Positions 49,757-62,561 are shown, counted from the first letter of the stretch. The stretch is 64,000 nt of DNA from Phaseolus vulgaris (GCF_000499845.2 NC_023759.2:39289172-39353171), one strand, 5' to 3'. Notes: generated by a model from the letters alone, not told the origin. Made by a program: numbers and translations.

Positions 49757-51544
49757 TGATTGGTATTACCTTTTGAGTGAGAGAAACATTGGGTGAAGCC
49801 AAGGTTGGGAAGTTTAAGGTCAGAAGAAGGACGTGTGGAAATGGAGCATGTGATGATGATGACAAAAGTGCAATGTGATTGAAGGTGTTAAGGTTGGAAT
49901 GAATCGGAAAAACTTGTGAAAAAGGTTGTGATCCAAGTTGGAAGATGGTGGAGGAGAGAGAGGGAGAAAAGGGAAAAGGGTGGTTGTGGAAGGTGGAGAA
50001 AAGTGGTGGTCAACGAATTCCAATCCTAATTTCAATGGTTCAATTGGCACGTCAGCATCTGGTCTTGACATGTCACATCTTTCAATCTCACCTTTTTGCC
50101 ACATAAACAACATTTGACGTCGTAAGGTGCAATTTACCGAAAAATACCAATTTGTATACATTTTAAAAAACATAGGGACCAAATTGATTTTTTTTAAAAT
50201 CACTATAGTAAATTAAATATTGATCCTAATGTAGGGACGAATAAGGTAATTATACCTAAACATTAAGTAAATAGTTTTAAAATTAACTCTTAAATAATAA
50301 TTTATCATAAAACTATATAAAAAAAACTTAAATAGGAATTTAAATTAATATAAAAAAGAAATTGCATTGTTCGTTCTACCCGTTTAAATTGGTTTTCTAT
50401 ACCCAATTAAATTATTTTTTTAGAAAGGTTTTTGTTTCACAATTTTTCCGACTTGTTATGACTCAATATATTATTGATCAATTCAATCAGCCAATTTAAT
50501 TAATTTTGTAAAATATTTAATAATAACTTTAATTAATAAAAAATGGGAGAATTAGTATAACTTTTTACTAAATATTATTACGTCAATAACTTTATATTTA
50601 AAAATTGATTTTTTTTCGATTTAATTATTAAATTAAAATTTATGTTTTTGTAATTTTTTTAAGATTAATTATATATAAAGGATAGATCAAATTATTCTTG
50701 TCTAATTACTAAATGTTAAACCATTTAATATCTACCAATTGAATTATGTTTTATTTTTCTTCAAAACTTGACCTGATTGATAGATTGACACGTCACATCA
50801 CCTCATTAGAATCTAAATTATTTAATTTTTTTCATTGACTCTAAGTCTTTTTTATGATAATTTATTCTTTTTAAATACTGAAGTCATAGGCAAGAAATAA
50901 AAAGGAGTAGACCTATCTTAAATAAACAAAATTTTGATCAAGGTAATTCTCTTGTGTTTTCTAACTATCATTTTTCTTTTTTATATGCTCATAGTCTTAT
51001 GGTTGTCACATATGTTATCATTTGAGAAAAGTTAAATTTCTATTAAGTTAGATGAACATATGTGTTTTAAAGAAATTTAATATTTTGGACTTAGATGTAT
51101 AAGGTAGGTAACAATAATTAATGAATGTTTTTATCATTTAGTCTATGGTAGAGAATCACTTTTAAATTCAAACTTAATATAATCTTCCAAAAATTTCAAA
51201 TGAAATGTACATTTAAATGATGTTTGTGATACATTTAGTAGCTAATAAATAAATGTGATTGATTATAAATGTTAAATTTTTTCATGAATTCTTTTTAAAA
51301 TCTTTAGTTTAATCTTTTCTCTTGTGTGGCTTGGTAATTGTAATGATTATGTCTAACACCTACCCAGCAAACAAAATTATAAGTGAAAGACAATATTTTT
51401 AAATAGAAGTAGAGAGCTGCCAAAAAGTATTATTCTTTCTTTTCAGAAATCTCCGTATAAAATAACTTTTGTACACATAACACATGTGTGAGCCTATGAT
51501 TTATTTTATTTCACTTATAATAGTCGAGTTATTACATATGTCTT

Positions 51545-51580
<36 letters not shown>

Positions 51581-52571
51581 CATAATATATATTTTTTAAA
51601 ATATATTAAAATATGGACAATTTGATCACATTATATCATTATTATTTAATTTTAACAAGATTTGATAAATAATCGTGAAGTTATAAAACTATAATTTAAT
51701 AGTCAAATTTCACTTTTTTATACAGTTATAAATGTTTTTTTCTGGGTGATTGATGCACAAAAGATATAGAATGTATAATTTCCCCAGTTTTCACCTCAAA
51801 CTAAGTAAAAAGATAAGTAACAAAAGACGTTAGCATAGTTTTACTGAGGTGGTTTCTGTGGCGATCGTCGAGGTAACAAATAGGAAAAACTAATTTGTTA
51901 GGTCCTTACCTTTTGTAAATGAAAAATTAATTATTAATATTGCACAAGAAGGCATGATAAAAGAAGTACATTAAATGATTAAATATTGTTTTACAACATT
52001 AAAGATTAAAATAATAATTTTATAAGATCAGAAATAAAAATAATTGACTCATCTTCAAATACTGTTTTAAGGATAAAAAAAGAGTGACAGTTCACTTTTT
52101 CCATTGTTTCTTTCTCTTTTAATATGACTTTTTTTTTCTTTTCATCTTAAAAGATGTATTTTGATAATCAATGATATCTCTTAAAATTCTAAAAATAAAA
52201 ACGAATATCTCTTAAAATAAAATTGTAAATAGTCTTTTCGCCTTATTAATTAGTGAAACATGCATAACTACGTAAAACCGTATGTGTAAGTTTACCCTCA
52301 TAAAATATGTGGATAAAGTAGTTTTTTTTTCTCTGGAGTGATTAATAATTTAAGCATTTTGAATTCTTCACAAAAATCAATATTTGAGAGACTACATAGA
52401 ATTCAGAATATTCGGTTTGAGTCTGTGTAGAAACTCGAACCCCTTTAATGGCGTATTGGGGAAAATTAACTTTTTTGTCCTTTTTCAGAGAAAAGCCAAA
52501 TTACATACATCACTGTCATCATTTAATCAGAATTTAGTGTTGCTGTCACTCATGATTTACGTTCCTTTCAG
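49757..52571. other. Spacer with a possible dispersed repeat, then AT-rich DNA
   Basis: At about 50040-50250 phrases such as GGCACGTCAGCATCTGG and ATAGGGACCAAATTGA resemble ends of common dispersed plant repeats, but no pair of boundaries was found. A (TA)n run lies at 51549-51576. No supported gene. Confidence 0.4.
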
Positions 52572-54751
52572 TTAATCAGAATCAATGAACTCTTCCTGAA
52601 AGTCTTTACGAAAGAATGGAAGTTGAGATTTCTTCGTGAACCTAGAGCAGTTACCATTCAGAAGATGTACAACCTGCACCAATAGATCAATTGCCAAGTG
52701 ATGAACTTTGTTATAATCAAACAAAAAGTTCCATTTTCCTGAGGGTTTAACGTTTTTGGAAATATAAATTCATGAAGGAAAACAGGGTGAAACAGTTATT
52801 CACATGTCATAGTTAGAAGATAAGAAGGCAAATTTGAAGGTGAAAAGATTGGTGTGTTGAAATTTGAGAAGAACAAGAGGACGTGCCTGGTTCATAGAGG
52901 GGCGACGAATGGAGGATTGTTGAATGCATAAAGAAGCTGTCAAGAGCATAATTTTAATCTGCCGACAGTCAAAATCGCCAGCAAGTGAAGGATCAATCAG
53001 CTCCCTAATATTATTCTTTTTCAGAAAAGGTTCTGCCTGCAAAAGTATTACAGAAATTAAATAAGAAACTACCCTGTTAGAGGTTCAGGCACACACATTT
53101 TTATTTTTTTGGTTCAAGTGCTCAACATACCCACAAAACAAGGCTTTGTTGTGAATAATCAATTGCTCTACGCCCAGTGACTAATTCTAATAGCACTACA
53201 CCAAAGGCAAAAATATCTGTTTTCTCATCCACTATCCCATGAAGCAAGTATTCTGGAGCAAGGTAACTGCATAGTCATTATTGAAAGTTGAGTTAATAGC
53301 AAGTTACAAAAAAGTACAAATCATTTAATAAGAATGTGACAACAAACCCAAAAGTCCCTTCAATTTTTGAGACGGTGTGATGGGTCCAGTTCTCTGGTAG
53401 CCATTTTGCTAGCCCGAAATCACAAATCTGCCCAAAAATATTCTCAACGTTTCAGAAGTTTATTATTTTCATACCATTGTGCAGAAATAATGTCCACTTT
53501 ACGTACAATGCACTGGAGATTTTTGTTAGAGTACAAACGGGAAAAGAGACAGGTTTCATTACTTCAGTCCTAACAAATCAGGGATCTTCCAAAACTTGTT
53601 TGTCTTTACAAACCATTAAAAAAATGCCAAAAAGAATGAATATGTGGTGATTAACCATGGAATCAAATTTGTACTAAAGAATCCAAAAATCATATCCATA
53701 CCTGCGGCTCAAAGTCCTCAGTAAGCAAGATATTTGATGCTTTTATATCCCTGTGTATAATTCTTCTTTGACAACCTTCATGAAGATACAATATACCCTT
53801 GGCTGTTCCTAATGCTACTTTCTGTCTAACTGACCATGGTAGCTTCTCCTTGGAACCTAACAGCAGTGAGATATTAATTAAGAACAGTAAAATTTTACTG
53901 TAATGGTAAGTAAGAACTGTCTCGATAGCAAAGTAAAATTGTTCCTACCATTCAACACTGAAGCTAAGCACCCTTTTTTAGACAACTCAAGCACTAAATG
54001 CATTCCTCCCTCAACTCCATAGCCAACTAATTTAGCAGTATTGGGATGGTTTACATGAGCCATTATGCCAAGTTCTGATAAGAAGTCCCCTATAGTTTCA
54101 TTTTCTTCTCCACGTGTTAATCGTTTAATCGCCACCAGCTGACCATTTGGTAAACACCCTTTGTAAACCTCAGCATAACCACCTTTTCCAATACAATTTT
54201 CTGCACCACCAACATAACGAGTTTAATCTCTTTAAGGGGCATGTTAACTACTAAAGAATAAATAAAAAGAAAGTAAGTTAACTTCCTTTTGAATGAGATT
54301 GTTTAACTTCGTTTTTATTTGAAGTAAGTTAACAAATCCATCAATATCAGGCAACTATTACTGGAACAACTTTTAACTGTAACATTAATGTAATTCATTA
54401 AACATGTTGCATACCTTGGGCGAAGTGATTGGTTGCAATTTGTATCTCATGGTGAGTGAAGATCTCCCAGGGTGACCTATGCAAGGACGAATCTGCATCT
54501 ATGACAATCTCCCTCATGCCACTGCTCAATCTTCTGGAGAGCTTGAGGACACTGAGAGGGTACAATGTGGCTACTGGCTTCTTCGATTTGACCCTCAACA
54601 ATTGAAGAAACGAATGCCACCTAGAACCGGGCTTTGACTTATCAGAATCCGTAGTGGTACCAGGTTCTTTGGAAGAACTACTTTCTGATTCTGAACTCTT
54701 GAAAAAATAATCCTCAAGAACACCAACAGGGGAATCCACCTCGTCCTCCAT
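52572..54751 (-). CDS. Receptor-like cytoplasmic kinase, RLCK-VI (RBK-type), seven exons
   Basis: Coding exons: 54415-54751, 53949-54200, 53702-53856, 53348-53427, 53131-53266, 52887-53036 and 52572-52673. They join in frame to 403 aa. There is no signal peptide or transmembrane span; the Ser-rich N-terminus ([19 protein letters not shown]) is typical of the group. Kinase landmarks: glycine loop [11 protein letters not shown] (117-127), Lys138 in [12 protein letters not shown] with Asp233, DFG at 251-253, APE at 278-280 and the subdomain XI Arg in RRPSM. All catalytic residues are present and it is an RD kinase. The stretch EGGMHLV and the phrase [20 protein letters not shown] are shared with RBK1/RBK2-like kinases, some of which bind ROP GTPases. 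The last intron has a GC donor (CAG/GCACGT) and AG acceptor; reading through instead would replace the final helix. Confidence 0.9.
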
Positions 54752-57269
54752 TTTCTACGACCCAAACCCAGAAACTTGATGAAGCAGGAAAATCCAACCA
54801 GTGATAAAAATCTAGGAGGTCAAAATGTGGGGAACGGTTGTGGACGCTAATTTAACCGAACAGAGCTTTCAATTCAAAAGAATTTTCCTAGAAAAGAATT
54901 CAGAAAAACCAAGTGCAATGTGAGAATGAACGAAACTCGAGGGAGGGAGAGGTGAAAGCAACGCAACAACTAATGTATCGAAACAGGTGCACTGAAATCA
55001 CATGGCAACACAACATCTCAGTTACCCAGAAGGCGAAATAAATCCTGAGGAAGGACAAAAGAAATTTAATCAAACATTTCATGGTTGAAGTAAAAGTGGG
55101 GTAGCTGGAATGCCATAAAGGCAATACTTTGAATTTGATTAATGAACCAAATACTTTTTGTTTTTGTTTTCTTGAGAGTTGTAGCAAAGAGGGTTGGGAG
55201 ACCAGGAGACAGAAGCATGAACGAAGAGGGCAGACATCAACATTAGTTATTACTTCGCCTTCTACATTCAACTAACTACAACCTTCTTGCAATGTCGCTT
55301 TCTAGTTTAATTGTCTGAGCAAAATAAATTTATGACCCTTTCACGCAAAAGTGAACCATTGGATGATCAGAATACATGGTAGTAATATAATGACACAGTA
55401 ACTTGTTAGTTAGACTGTTATCATTGCGGATTATCATATCATCCGTCACGTAGAGAAGAAGAAAAGAAATGCAGTATAGCATTCTTTATCTTTATAAACT
55501 ATATATAAATGTGTGATAATATGTGTTGTTGTTATTTGAATTGTGGGGGACGAAGAAAGAGACAAAAGTGAAGAAAAGAAGGGGTTTACTGATTGTCACG
55601 GTAGGTTCTTTGGTGAGAGAAAAGCTGTGTTTGGTGTCTGTGGTCTCCTCTTGGATATTGGGATTGTTGCTTATAGCAACCCAACCCACTCTTGGCTTCA
55701 TTCATGGAAGATTTGTCTTGTAACATGTTCTGTTTGTAGCGATAAAAATTAAAAACATGTTACTGTTTGTCGGCAATTCTTCATGCCTACGTGTTCAATC
55801 GTTTCTACGGATAACTTCATAACAACCTTGTTCCTCTCTTTCTATAGGGTTTTGCTGGGTATTTTTTACTTTTCCTGCCACGTCAAAAACATCAAATCAT
55901 CGGTAATTAGGTTATGTGTGTTAAAATTTACTTTAATGTTAGCTTAAAGATGAACTTTTTTAAGTGATGCAAATGTATTATTACAGATTGTTAAGTTTTA
56001 TTTATGTGGATCAGATCCCAAATATCATAAAATTTTAGTTCCGAACATGTCTTAAGTCAGTATAACATTATTCAACTTCGATTTTTAAAATAATTAAAAT
56101 TATGTGTTAATATTAATTTAATTAGAAAGTTATTTATACCTATTTTGTTGATTGCCTTATATCACTAATTTCTTTTATTGAGTGAGTGTAGTTAATTGAC
56201 GATAATATGTTGGGTTCTTTGGGGAAAACTTTGAAAACATTATGCATTATGAGCCATAAACATTCAATATAATAAAATCAAGACACTATTTTTAAACTAA
56301 AACTTTAAGAGAATAAATTTATGAACATTATTTTATATATAATGTTTTTCTTGTTTATTTTTATTTAATGTGAGATCAAACCAAAATCAGACTTGGAATC
56401 GTAACACTTTAATTGAAATTCTTATTTAATATGTTTCTTTTTTTACTCTTATTCTTATTATTCAATTCTTTGCGGTATTTGTTTTGTGATGTTCCTTAAT
56501 TTAGTTAATTCAGTGAACATATATTATATTCACAACAAAATGTTGTGATGAACATAATAAGTTAGAAAGTTTTATTAATTAAAATTAAAGTAACAGTTCA
56601 CGTATAACTACTGTAATTTTCATAAAAAATTAAAAACTGCAACATATACATAGCAACTAAGTCGACATAATTTCATATTTCACTAATAATTTATATAATT
56701 ATTAAAATTTGTAATTAATTTCGGAAACAAAAACATGTAAACATCTAATCTTTTTGAAATAAACTAATTCTAATGATTACTCAACGCCAGAATATATACA
56801 AGATACTCTATCCTCAAATTAGTTTTAGTTAGAGTGAGTATATTATTTAAGGATTGGATTCATCATATCTCTTGGGATGTGGTTCTATTTATACTGATGA
56901 TTTTTGGGCCTTTGATTGATATAGATTATTAGGCAGGCCCAGGTCCAATTTTTAATTATGGTTAGCGATGTTTAATCATGTGTTTAGTTAGTTTTTGGTG
57001 TTACTAAATCTTCGTATGTGGTCTGGTGAGATCTTGGAATTTCTAGTTGCCCATAGGTTCTAAGGAAAATAATTTTAGAACTTCTCTAATAATAATTATT
57101 TTTTCACAATTAAAACTTTTTTATGTAAAATTAAATACACAAATATGAAACAATATTTATTTCCATTTAGATAAATACACATAGTTGCGGTATCAATTAT
57201 CAAATAAGCAAATTAAAATATTAGATAACTTATTCCCATTTAATATACAAATTTAATTTATTTAAACTA
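54752..57269. other. Promoter side of the kinase gene and AT-rich spacer
   Basis: The first 500 bp upstream of the kinase start are less AT-rich and probably leader and promoter. No supported gene on either strand in the rest; small frames at 55492-55752 are unrecognised. Confidence 0.4.
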
Positions 57270-57274
57270 TAATT

Positions 57275-57615
57275 AAATATGTGAAGATTGGGTACTTAAG
57301 GTAATATGTGATACCCATAATCATGATTTGTATGATATTAATTGATCATTCATATACGGAAAAATTAAAAGTGAATGAACATTCCATCATTATTGATATG
57401 ACTAAAAACATGGTTAAGTTAGGTAACATACTACATACTTTGAAGAAATATAAGTAGGATAATATGACAACTATAAAACAAGTATACAATGCAATATACT
57501 CGTACAAGATATCAATTAGAGAATCAAGAATTGAATTACAACCTTTCTTCTACAAACTGATGTCGTCAATCTTGTGCGACTATGTCCCTGAGATCTAACA
57601 CCTATTGTTTTAGCC
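57275..57615 (+). pseudogene. FAR1-type transposase remnant in copy B
   Basis: Nearly the same sequence as 61570-61905: GATTGGGTACTTAAGGTAAT, CATAATCATGATTTGTA and GAATGAACATTCCATCAT are shared. In the coding frame it gives a VLKVICDTHNHD-like stretch, the second zinc-ligand half of the FAR1 domain, then stops and frameshifts. Not functional. Confidence 0.7.
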
Positions 57616-57719
57616 ATATTTTTCCACAATAGTATGCCAATTTCAATTATTTACAAATAAGATAAATATTACAAAAATACAAATAGATTAACTAAATTGG
57701 AATTAAATTTTAAAATAAC

Positions 57720-57975
57720 GAATTACATAATCCAGAACATTCAACCGGATTTGGGCCTACCTACCGGATTACGTAATCCACAATATATTTCCATATCAAA
57801 ATTACTTATCGATTACGTAATCCGATACATTTTTTTCAAACATCATTTGTTCTGGATTACGTAATCGCAACTTTACAATCCAAAACCTAATTACAAATAA
57901 AAAATAACTTTTAGATTTCGTAATCCAGTACATTTTTTTCAAAATCCAATTCTTCCAAATTACGTAATCCAATTC
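57720..57975 (+). repeat. GATTACGTAATCC-type imperfect palindromes in copy B
   Basis: About seven occurrences of the GATTACGTAATCC core or a close variant, in alternating flanks with C or T at the edges. The core is nearly its own reverse complement. Confidence 0.75.
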
Positions 57976-58458
57976 TTATGTATTCCCATTTTATACTTAT
58001 TATTTATGTAATTCGTCACTTTTAAATGGAAAAATAAAACTAGAAGTACCAAACATTGCAACAAAACACTAAAAAAAATGCAAATATGCACCTCTCCAAC
58101 TAGAAAATCTGAAGTGGGAGACGAGAAAACAACGAAAAACCACTGGAGCTGCGCCAAAAATGAAGGAAAATCACCTTGGAGGTGCGCCAAAATGAAGTGG
58201 AACACCACCAGAATGAAGGAGAGGTTGGAGGTGCACTGGAATGGGAGGGAGAAGAGTGAAAACGGCATGAGTGAAGGGTGAAAGTGAACAAAGAGAAAGT
58301 GTAAAGGTAAAGTAAATTTAGGTTTAGGGTTTAATATTTATATTATTTACTGAATGGTATAATAGTAAATTCAACTTTAGTATGGGGTGACTAAAAGAGT
58401 GATGGAGGTACATGAATAAACAATCTATAAAGAAACATTGGATTAGACTAGTACTCTT

Positions 58459-58467
58459 AAGCCACAA
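58459..58467 (+). repeat. Left target duplication of copy C
   Basis: AAGCCACAA; one mismatch to AAGCCATAA at 62559-62567. Confidence 0.7.
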
Positions 58468-58989
58468 GGTTACTTCTTCCTGCACCTCTTTATATTCCTG
58501 CGTCACCCTCATAATAAATGTGAAAATATGATTTTGCCTATCAGTGAAAGAATACAACCCTAAAATCCCAGACAACTTTTTGTTGAAGATTGAAGAAGTT
58601 TCTTCAGAACATGTCATAGTGTGTGTTTGATGTAGAAAATAGCTTTGAAGGTTTATAATATTGTAATTAGTGGTCAATATAGGATAGAGGTGGTTTAAGA
58701 TAGTCTTTTGCATTGTGATCTACTTCATATCCCTAACCAAGGTAGTGAGCTCAAGCATAAGAAGTTATTTAAAAGGTTTCTCAAAATCTACCTTAAGTTT
58801 TCTCAAAATCAGTTTCTCAAAATTCAATTTTGGCACCAAAAAGTTTGTTTTAGCCCTTTTTATTACCGTTAATTTGAGCTGGAAGTGGTTTGGAAATCAT
58901 CTTTTGTTTATTCAAAGAAAACAATCCATTTATTTTAACTTCAACTTGTTCTTTTTATAACAACTTTTAATTATTTTTTGAAAAACTGT

Positions 58990-59990
58990 TATAAACTATT
59001 TTCTATATAAAGAGAGACACATTTCACATGAAAAACACTGAACTATCACGTTTTTTTAACACAAATCAAAGAGTTTTCAGTGAGAGATAAAAGCTTTGAA
59101 TGATTTTTAAAAGGTTTTCTTAAAGAAATTCAAGTGTGCTTGTTCATTGTGTGCCTTGGACAAGGTTTGAGGTTTTGTCATTGCTGTGCTGCAGAAAAGT
59201 GTCGCTGTTTTAGGTTTCTTGCATCTTCTTTTCAGGTGCTTTCTTTTCTTATTCTTTCTTGTGTAAAGGTGATTGTATAGGCACTTCTTGATAAAGTTTC
59301 TTGAAGTGTAAGTGTTGCTAAAATAGTATTTTTCAGCATTGTGTGCCTTGTTCTTGAAGGGTTCAAGAACCACAAGGTTTTGTAAGAGTTTTGGTTTGAT
59401 TTAGTGGAATCCACCTTGGTGTGAGGTGGGACTAGATGTAGCTTTTGATGAATGAACCAGTATAAATTGTGTGTGCCTTTTTCTTCTCAATCCCTGCACT
59501 CATTTCTTCATAATTGATAATTTGTGATAAAATAAATTTGTTGATATGAAATTGAATATGTTCTTTCTGGGTTGTCACATTATGTTCTTCAAGATTCTGA
59601 AAAAGTTCTTGATTACTTGTGGATATCTGAATCTATGTGTTGGCTGATTAAAGAAAGTAATAAAATCTTTAAAATAACTCTGTTCAAGATTCATTTTCCT
59701 TTCAAGATTATTCTTAAAGATTTAAAGTTGGATTTCTTAGTGTAAAATCTTTCTTAATCTTGTTGTTGCCAATGTGCTTACACTGTTATGAAAATCACTC
59801 ATTTAATCTCAAACTAATCTGGTTAGGGTTTTGGATTTGATAAAGTAAACAAAAAATAAATCTGTTCTTTTTAAAATCAATTTGTTCTTTTTCTCAGGTT
59901 TACTAAAAAACAATTATGTTTGCGAGTTTTTTTTAAAAACTCAAGTCACCCCGCTCTCCCCCTCTTGATCTTAGACACTAATTGGCCCAA
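58990..59990 (+). repeat. Unclassified dispersed repeat nested in copy C
   Basis: No intact coding domain. Shares motifs with the inverted copy inside the CACTA element (18700-19280). Ends near CTTAGACACTAATTGGCCC. Internal phrase CATTGTGTGCCTTG occurs twice (59138 and 59338), suggesting an internal 200-bp duplication. Confidence 0.5.
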
Positions 59991-60300
59991 CACTTTTCAC
60001 CTTCTTTCTCCTTTCTAACTTTCTCACGTCGCAGTCCCATGCATCCCAACACCCCAAGGCACTCCGATGCCCATTTGAGTTTATTGAAGGTTTTTTAGGT
60101 GGTTCTTTACGTATTTTGGAAGGATTTCACATTTCCTTTTTGATTATGTAGTGGAAACGATGATTATTTGAGTATGGTTTATCATTGTGTCTTTCACCCT
60201 TTTGTTTTCGTATTTTGTAACCATTTTGGATTATGTATGTCAAAAGCCATTTTGTAATATGAAATTATTCACCGAATTTGGACAATTCGAAAGTAATTTA

Positions 60301-60810
60301 AAAAAAAAAATTGGAACCAGAAGCTACTTCTGGATTTGAAAGTTTTTGGTTTATGTGATACATAATATATATTTATTGAAAAATTACTTCTATATCCGGT
60401 ATTAACTTCTGATTTATGTAATCCTAAATATATTTTCATTTAATCCAAAATACACCTTTGCTTTATGAATTACCTAATCTAAAACATTTTTCTAAATTGA
60501 ATTATAAGTTGTCCCACCCTTTTAATTAATTCCAAATTATTTTATTCGAAGATTAAAAAAAAAAAATTGGAACCGGAAGCTACTTCAAGATTTGAAAGCT
60601 TTTGGTTTATGTGATACATAATATATTTTATTAAAAATTACTTCTATATCCGGTATTAGCTTTCGATTTATGTAATCCTAAATATATTTTCATGTAATCC
60701 AAAATAAACCTTTGCTTTGTGAATTACCTAATCTAAAACATTCTTCTAAATCCAATTATAAGTTGTCCCACCCTTTTAATTAATTCTAAATTGTTTTATC
60801 CAAAGATTCA
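60301..60810 (+). repeat. Tandem duplication, period 256 bp
   Basis: TTGGAACC at 60311 recurs at 60567; both units contain GGTTTATGTGATACATAATA, TTACTTCTATATCCGGTATT and GTTGTCCCACCCTTTTAATT. Each starts with a long A-run. Confidence 0.85.
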
Positions 60811-61469
60811 CCAAATTAATAATCCAAATTACACAATCCAAAATACACATAACTGATCACTTGTAAGCTATTTTTTAGTTATCAAATGACTTATGAATTA
60901 CCTAATCCGGAAACTATTTTTGAGTTATCAAATGACTTATGGATTACATTAATTTTGAGTTGTCAAACGAGTTACATATTACTCAATCTGAAAGTTATTT
61001 TTTAATTATCAAATGAAATATGTATTATTCAATCTGAAAGGGAAATTGAATGCAATTTTTAATTCGCATAACTATGTGAATTTGAATGAAAATTATAATA
61101 AAATGGAAATTTATGTTTTATTAATGAAGGTGGAAGTATGGACATGGAAGTTGAATTGCTTACAAAAAAAGCCGACGAAGTAGAAATCTGGTATCAAAGA
61201 CTTAATGAATTATGTACATGAACATTAATTGGTTGAAGGAGACTATGGTACCCATTTTACAACAAATGAGGTGAATAACATTTCATTTCATTCATATTGT
61301 AATATTGTTGGAATAACTTTGTGTAGGTGTTTGGTTCGTGAGAAGACTTACTTGAATGAGTCTGTAGGTTGGTTATGGACTTAGTTTTTTTATTGTCATT
61401 ATTAGGACTAACACAACAAATGAAAAGCATGGGAGAAAGGCATATGTCCTATTAGGTTATGAAACGAGG

Positions 61470-61905
61470 TAGGTACAAAAAGTATAAGGATGATTTGGAG
61501 GTTATTGTAACTAGTACTACAAAATGTGATTGTTTTTTTAAATTGCTAGATAAACCTATTGGAAAGGGTGAAGGTTGGGTACTTAAGGTAATATGTGATA
61601 CCCATAATCATGATTTGTAGGATACATTAATTGATCGTTCATATGCGGACAAATTAAAAGTGAATGAACATTCCATCCTTGTTGATATGACTAAAAATAT
61701 GGTTAAGTCAGGTAACATACTACATACTTTGAAGGAAAATAAAGAGGATAATACGACAACAATAAAATAAGTATACAATGCAAGATACTCGTACAAGATA
61801 TCAGCTAGAGAATCAAGAACTGAATTACAACTTTTTTTCTACAAACTGATGTCATCAATCTTGTGTGACCATGTCCCTAAGATCCAACACCTATTATTTT
61901 AGCCA
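61470..61905 (+). pseudogene. FAR1-type (Mutator) transposase remnant in copy C
   Basis: In one frame it reads RYKKYKDDLEVIVTSTTKCD, then KPIGKGEGWVLKVICDTHNH. That is the FAR1 DNA-binding domain, with the C-x-C and H-N-H zinc ligands of the WRKY-GCM1 fold visible. The stretch continues as a Thr/Lys-rich linker (SILVDMTKNMVKSG). Stops interrupt it after THNHDL and at TTIK, and no catalytic DDE region follows. FAR1/FRS proteins are domesticated relatives of this transposase class, but the broken frame and terminal repeats mark this copy as transposon-borne. Confidence 0.78.
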
Positions 61906-62083
61906 AATTACATAATCTTGAACATTCAACCGGATTTGGGCCTAGCTACTTGAGATTACGTAATACACAATATATTTCCAGATCAAAATTACTCCTTCCG
62001 ATACAATTTTTTTTTCAAAAAAGTATTTCTCAAATTATAAAAGTTATGAGGTAACGCAAGAAGATACGGAGTTACAGGAGTAA

Positions 62084-62092
62084 GGGGCCAAG
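62084..62092 (+). repeat. Left target duplication of copy D
   Basis: GGGGCCAAG, identical to 62553-62561. It comprises the last six bases of copy C plus three bases of copy C's own target duplication. Confidence 0.85.
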
Positions 62093-62552
62093 GACTCTTT
62101 CTTCCTACACCTCCATACCTTCTTGTGCCACCCCCATACTAAATATGAAAATATCATTTTATCCTTTTTTTTTCACCCCTTGAATTTGAAATAATAAGAC
62201 TATAGATTATGTAATCCGGATAAATTCCAAATTACATAATCCGGAAGTTAATTTCATATTTAGAAAAGACTTCCGGATTATGTAATCCGGAAGCTAATAA
62301 CACATCTGAAAAAAAAAACTTCCAGATTACATAATTCGGAAGCTAATCTTATGTATAGAAAAGACTTCCGAATTATGTAATCCAGAAGCTAATCACAAAA
62401 GACTTCTGGATTACACAATCTGGAAGCTAATTCTGAATCTAGAAAAAGACTTCCGGATTATGTAATCCGAAATATTGAAAAGGGTATTTTTGGAATAAGA
62501 AAAATTTATGGGGGTGACACAAGAAGGTATGGAGGTGCAGGAAGAAGCAGCC
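62093..62552. mobile_element. 460-bp miniature Mutator/FAR1-family element, copy D
   Basis: Terminal inverted repeats of about 45 bp share TTCTTCCTRCACCTCCATAC and CTTCTTGTGYCACCCCCATA. A perfect 9-bp duplication GGGGCCAAG flanks it. The interior is almost wholly made of GGATTATGTAATCCGGAAG-type imperfect palindromes (62200-62475), and there is no coding capacity. It has inserted across the right boundary of copy C. Confidence 0.88.
62200..62475 (+). repeat. Palindromic repeat array of copy D
   Basis: About seven units with the core CTTCCGGATTATGTAATCCGG, spaced about 30-45 bp, separated by AAGCTAAT plus a short variable spacer. Each unit can fold into a short hairpin. Confidence 0.85.
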
Positions 62553-62561
62553 GGGGCCAAG
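62553..62561 (+). repeat. Right target duplication of copy D
   Basis: GGGGCCAAG, identical to 62084-62092. Confidence 0.85.

Larger units (their letters stand above)
57270..58425 (+). mobile_element. Mutator/FAR1-family element, copy B, 5'-truncated
   Basis: Starts abruptly inside a FAR1-type transposase remnant, continues with GATTACGTAATCC-type repeats (57720-57970) and ends with a terminal sequence ATGGAGGTACATGAATAAACAATC matching the ends of copies A, C and D. No left terminus was found upstream, so the left part is missing. The block 58085-58280 is purine-rich and corresponds, inverted, to the pyrimidine-rich block of copy A. Confidence 0.65.
58468..62089 (+). mobile_element. Mutator/FAR1-family element, copy C
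   Basis: The left end is GGTTACTTCTTCCTGCACCTC and the right end is GTTACAGGAGTAAGGGGCC, inverted counterparts. The 9-bp target duplication is AAGCCACAA (58459-58467) on the left. On the right it is AAGCCATAA (62559-62567), displaced because copy D inserted exactly across the right boundary. Inside are a dispersed-repeat insertion (about 58990-59990), a 256-bp tandem duplication (60301-60810), GATTACGTAATCC-type repeats and a FAR1-type transposase remnant (61470-61905). The strand given is that of the transposase remnant. Confidence 0.75.
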
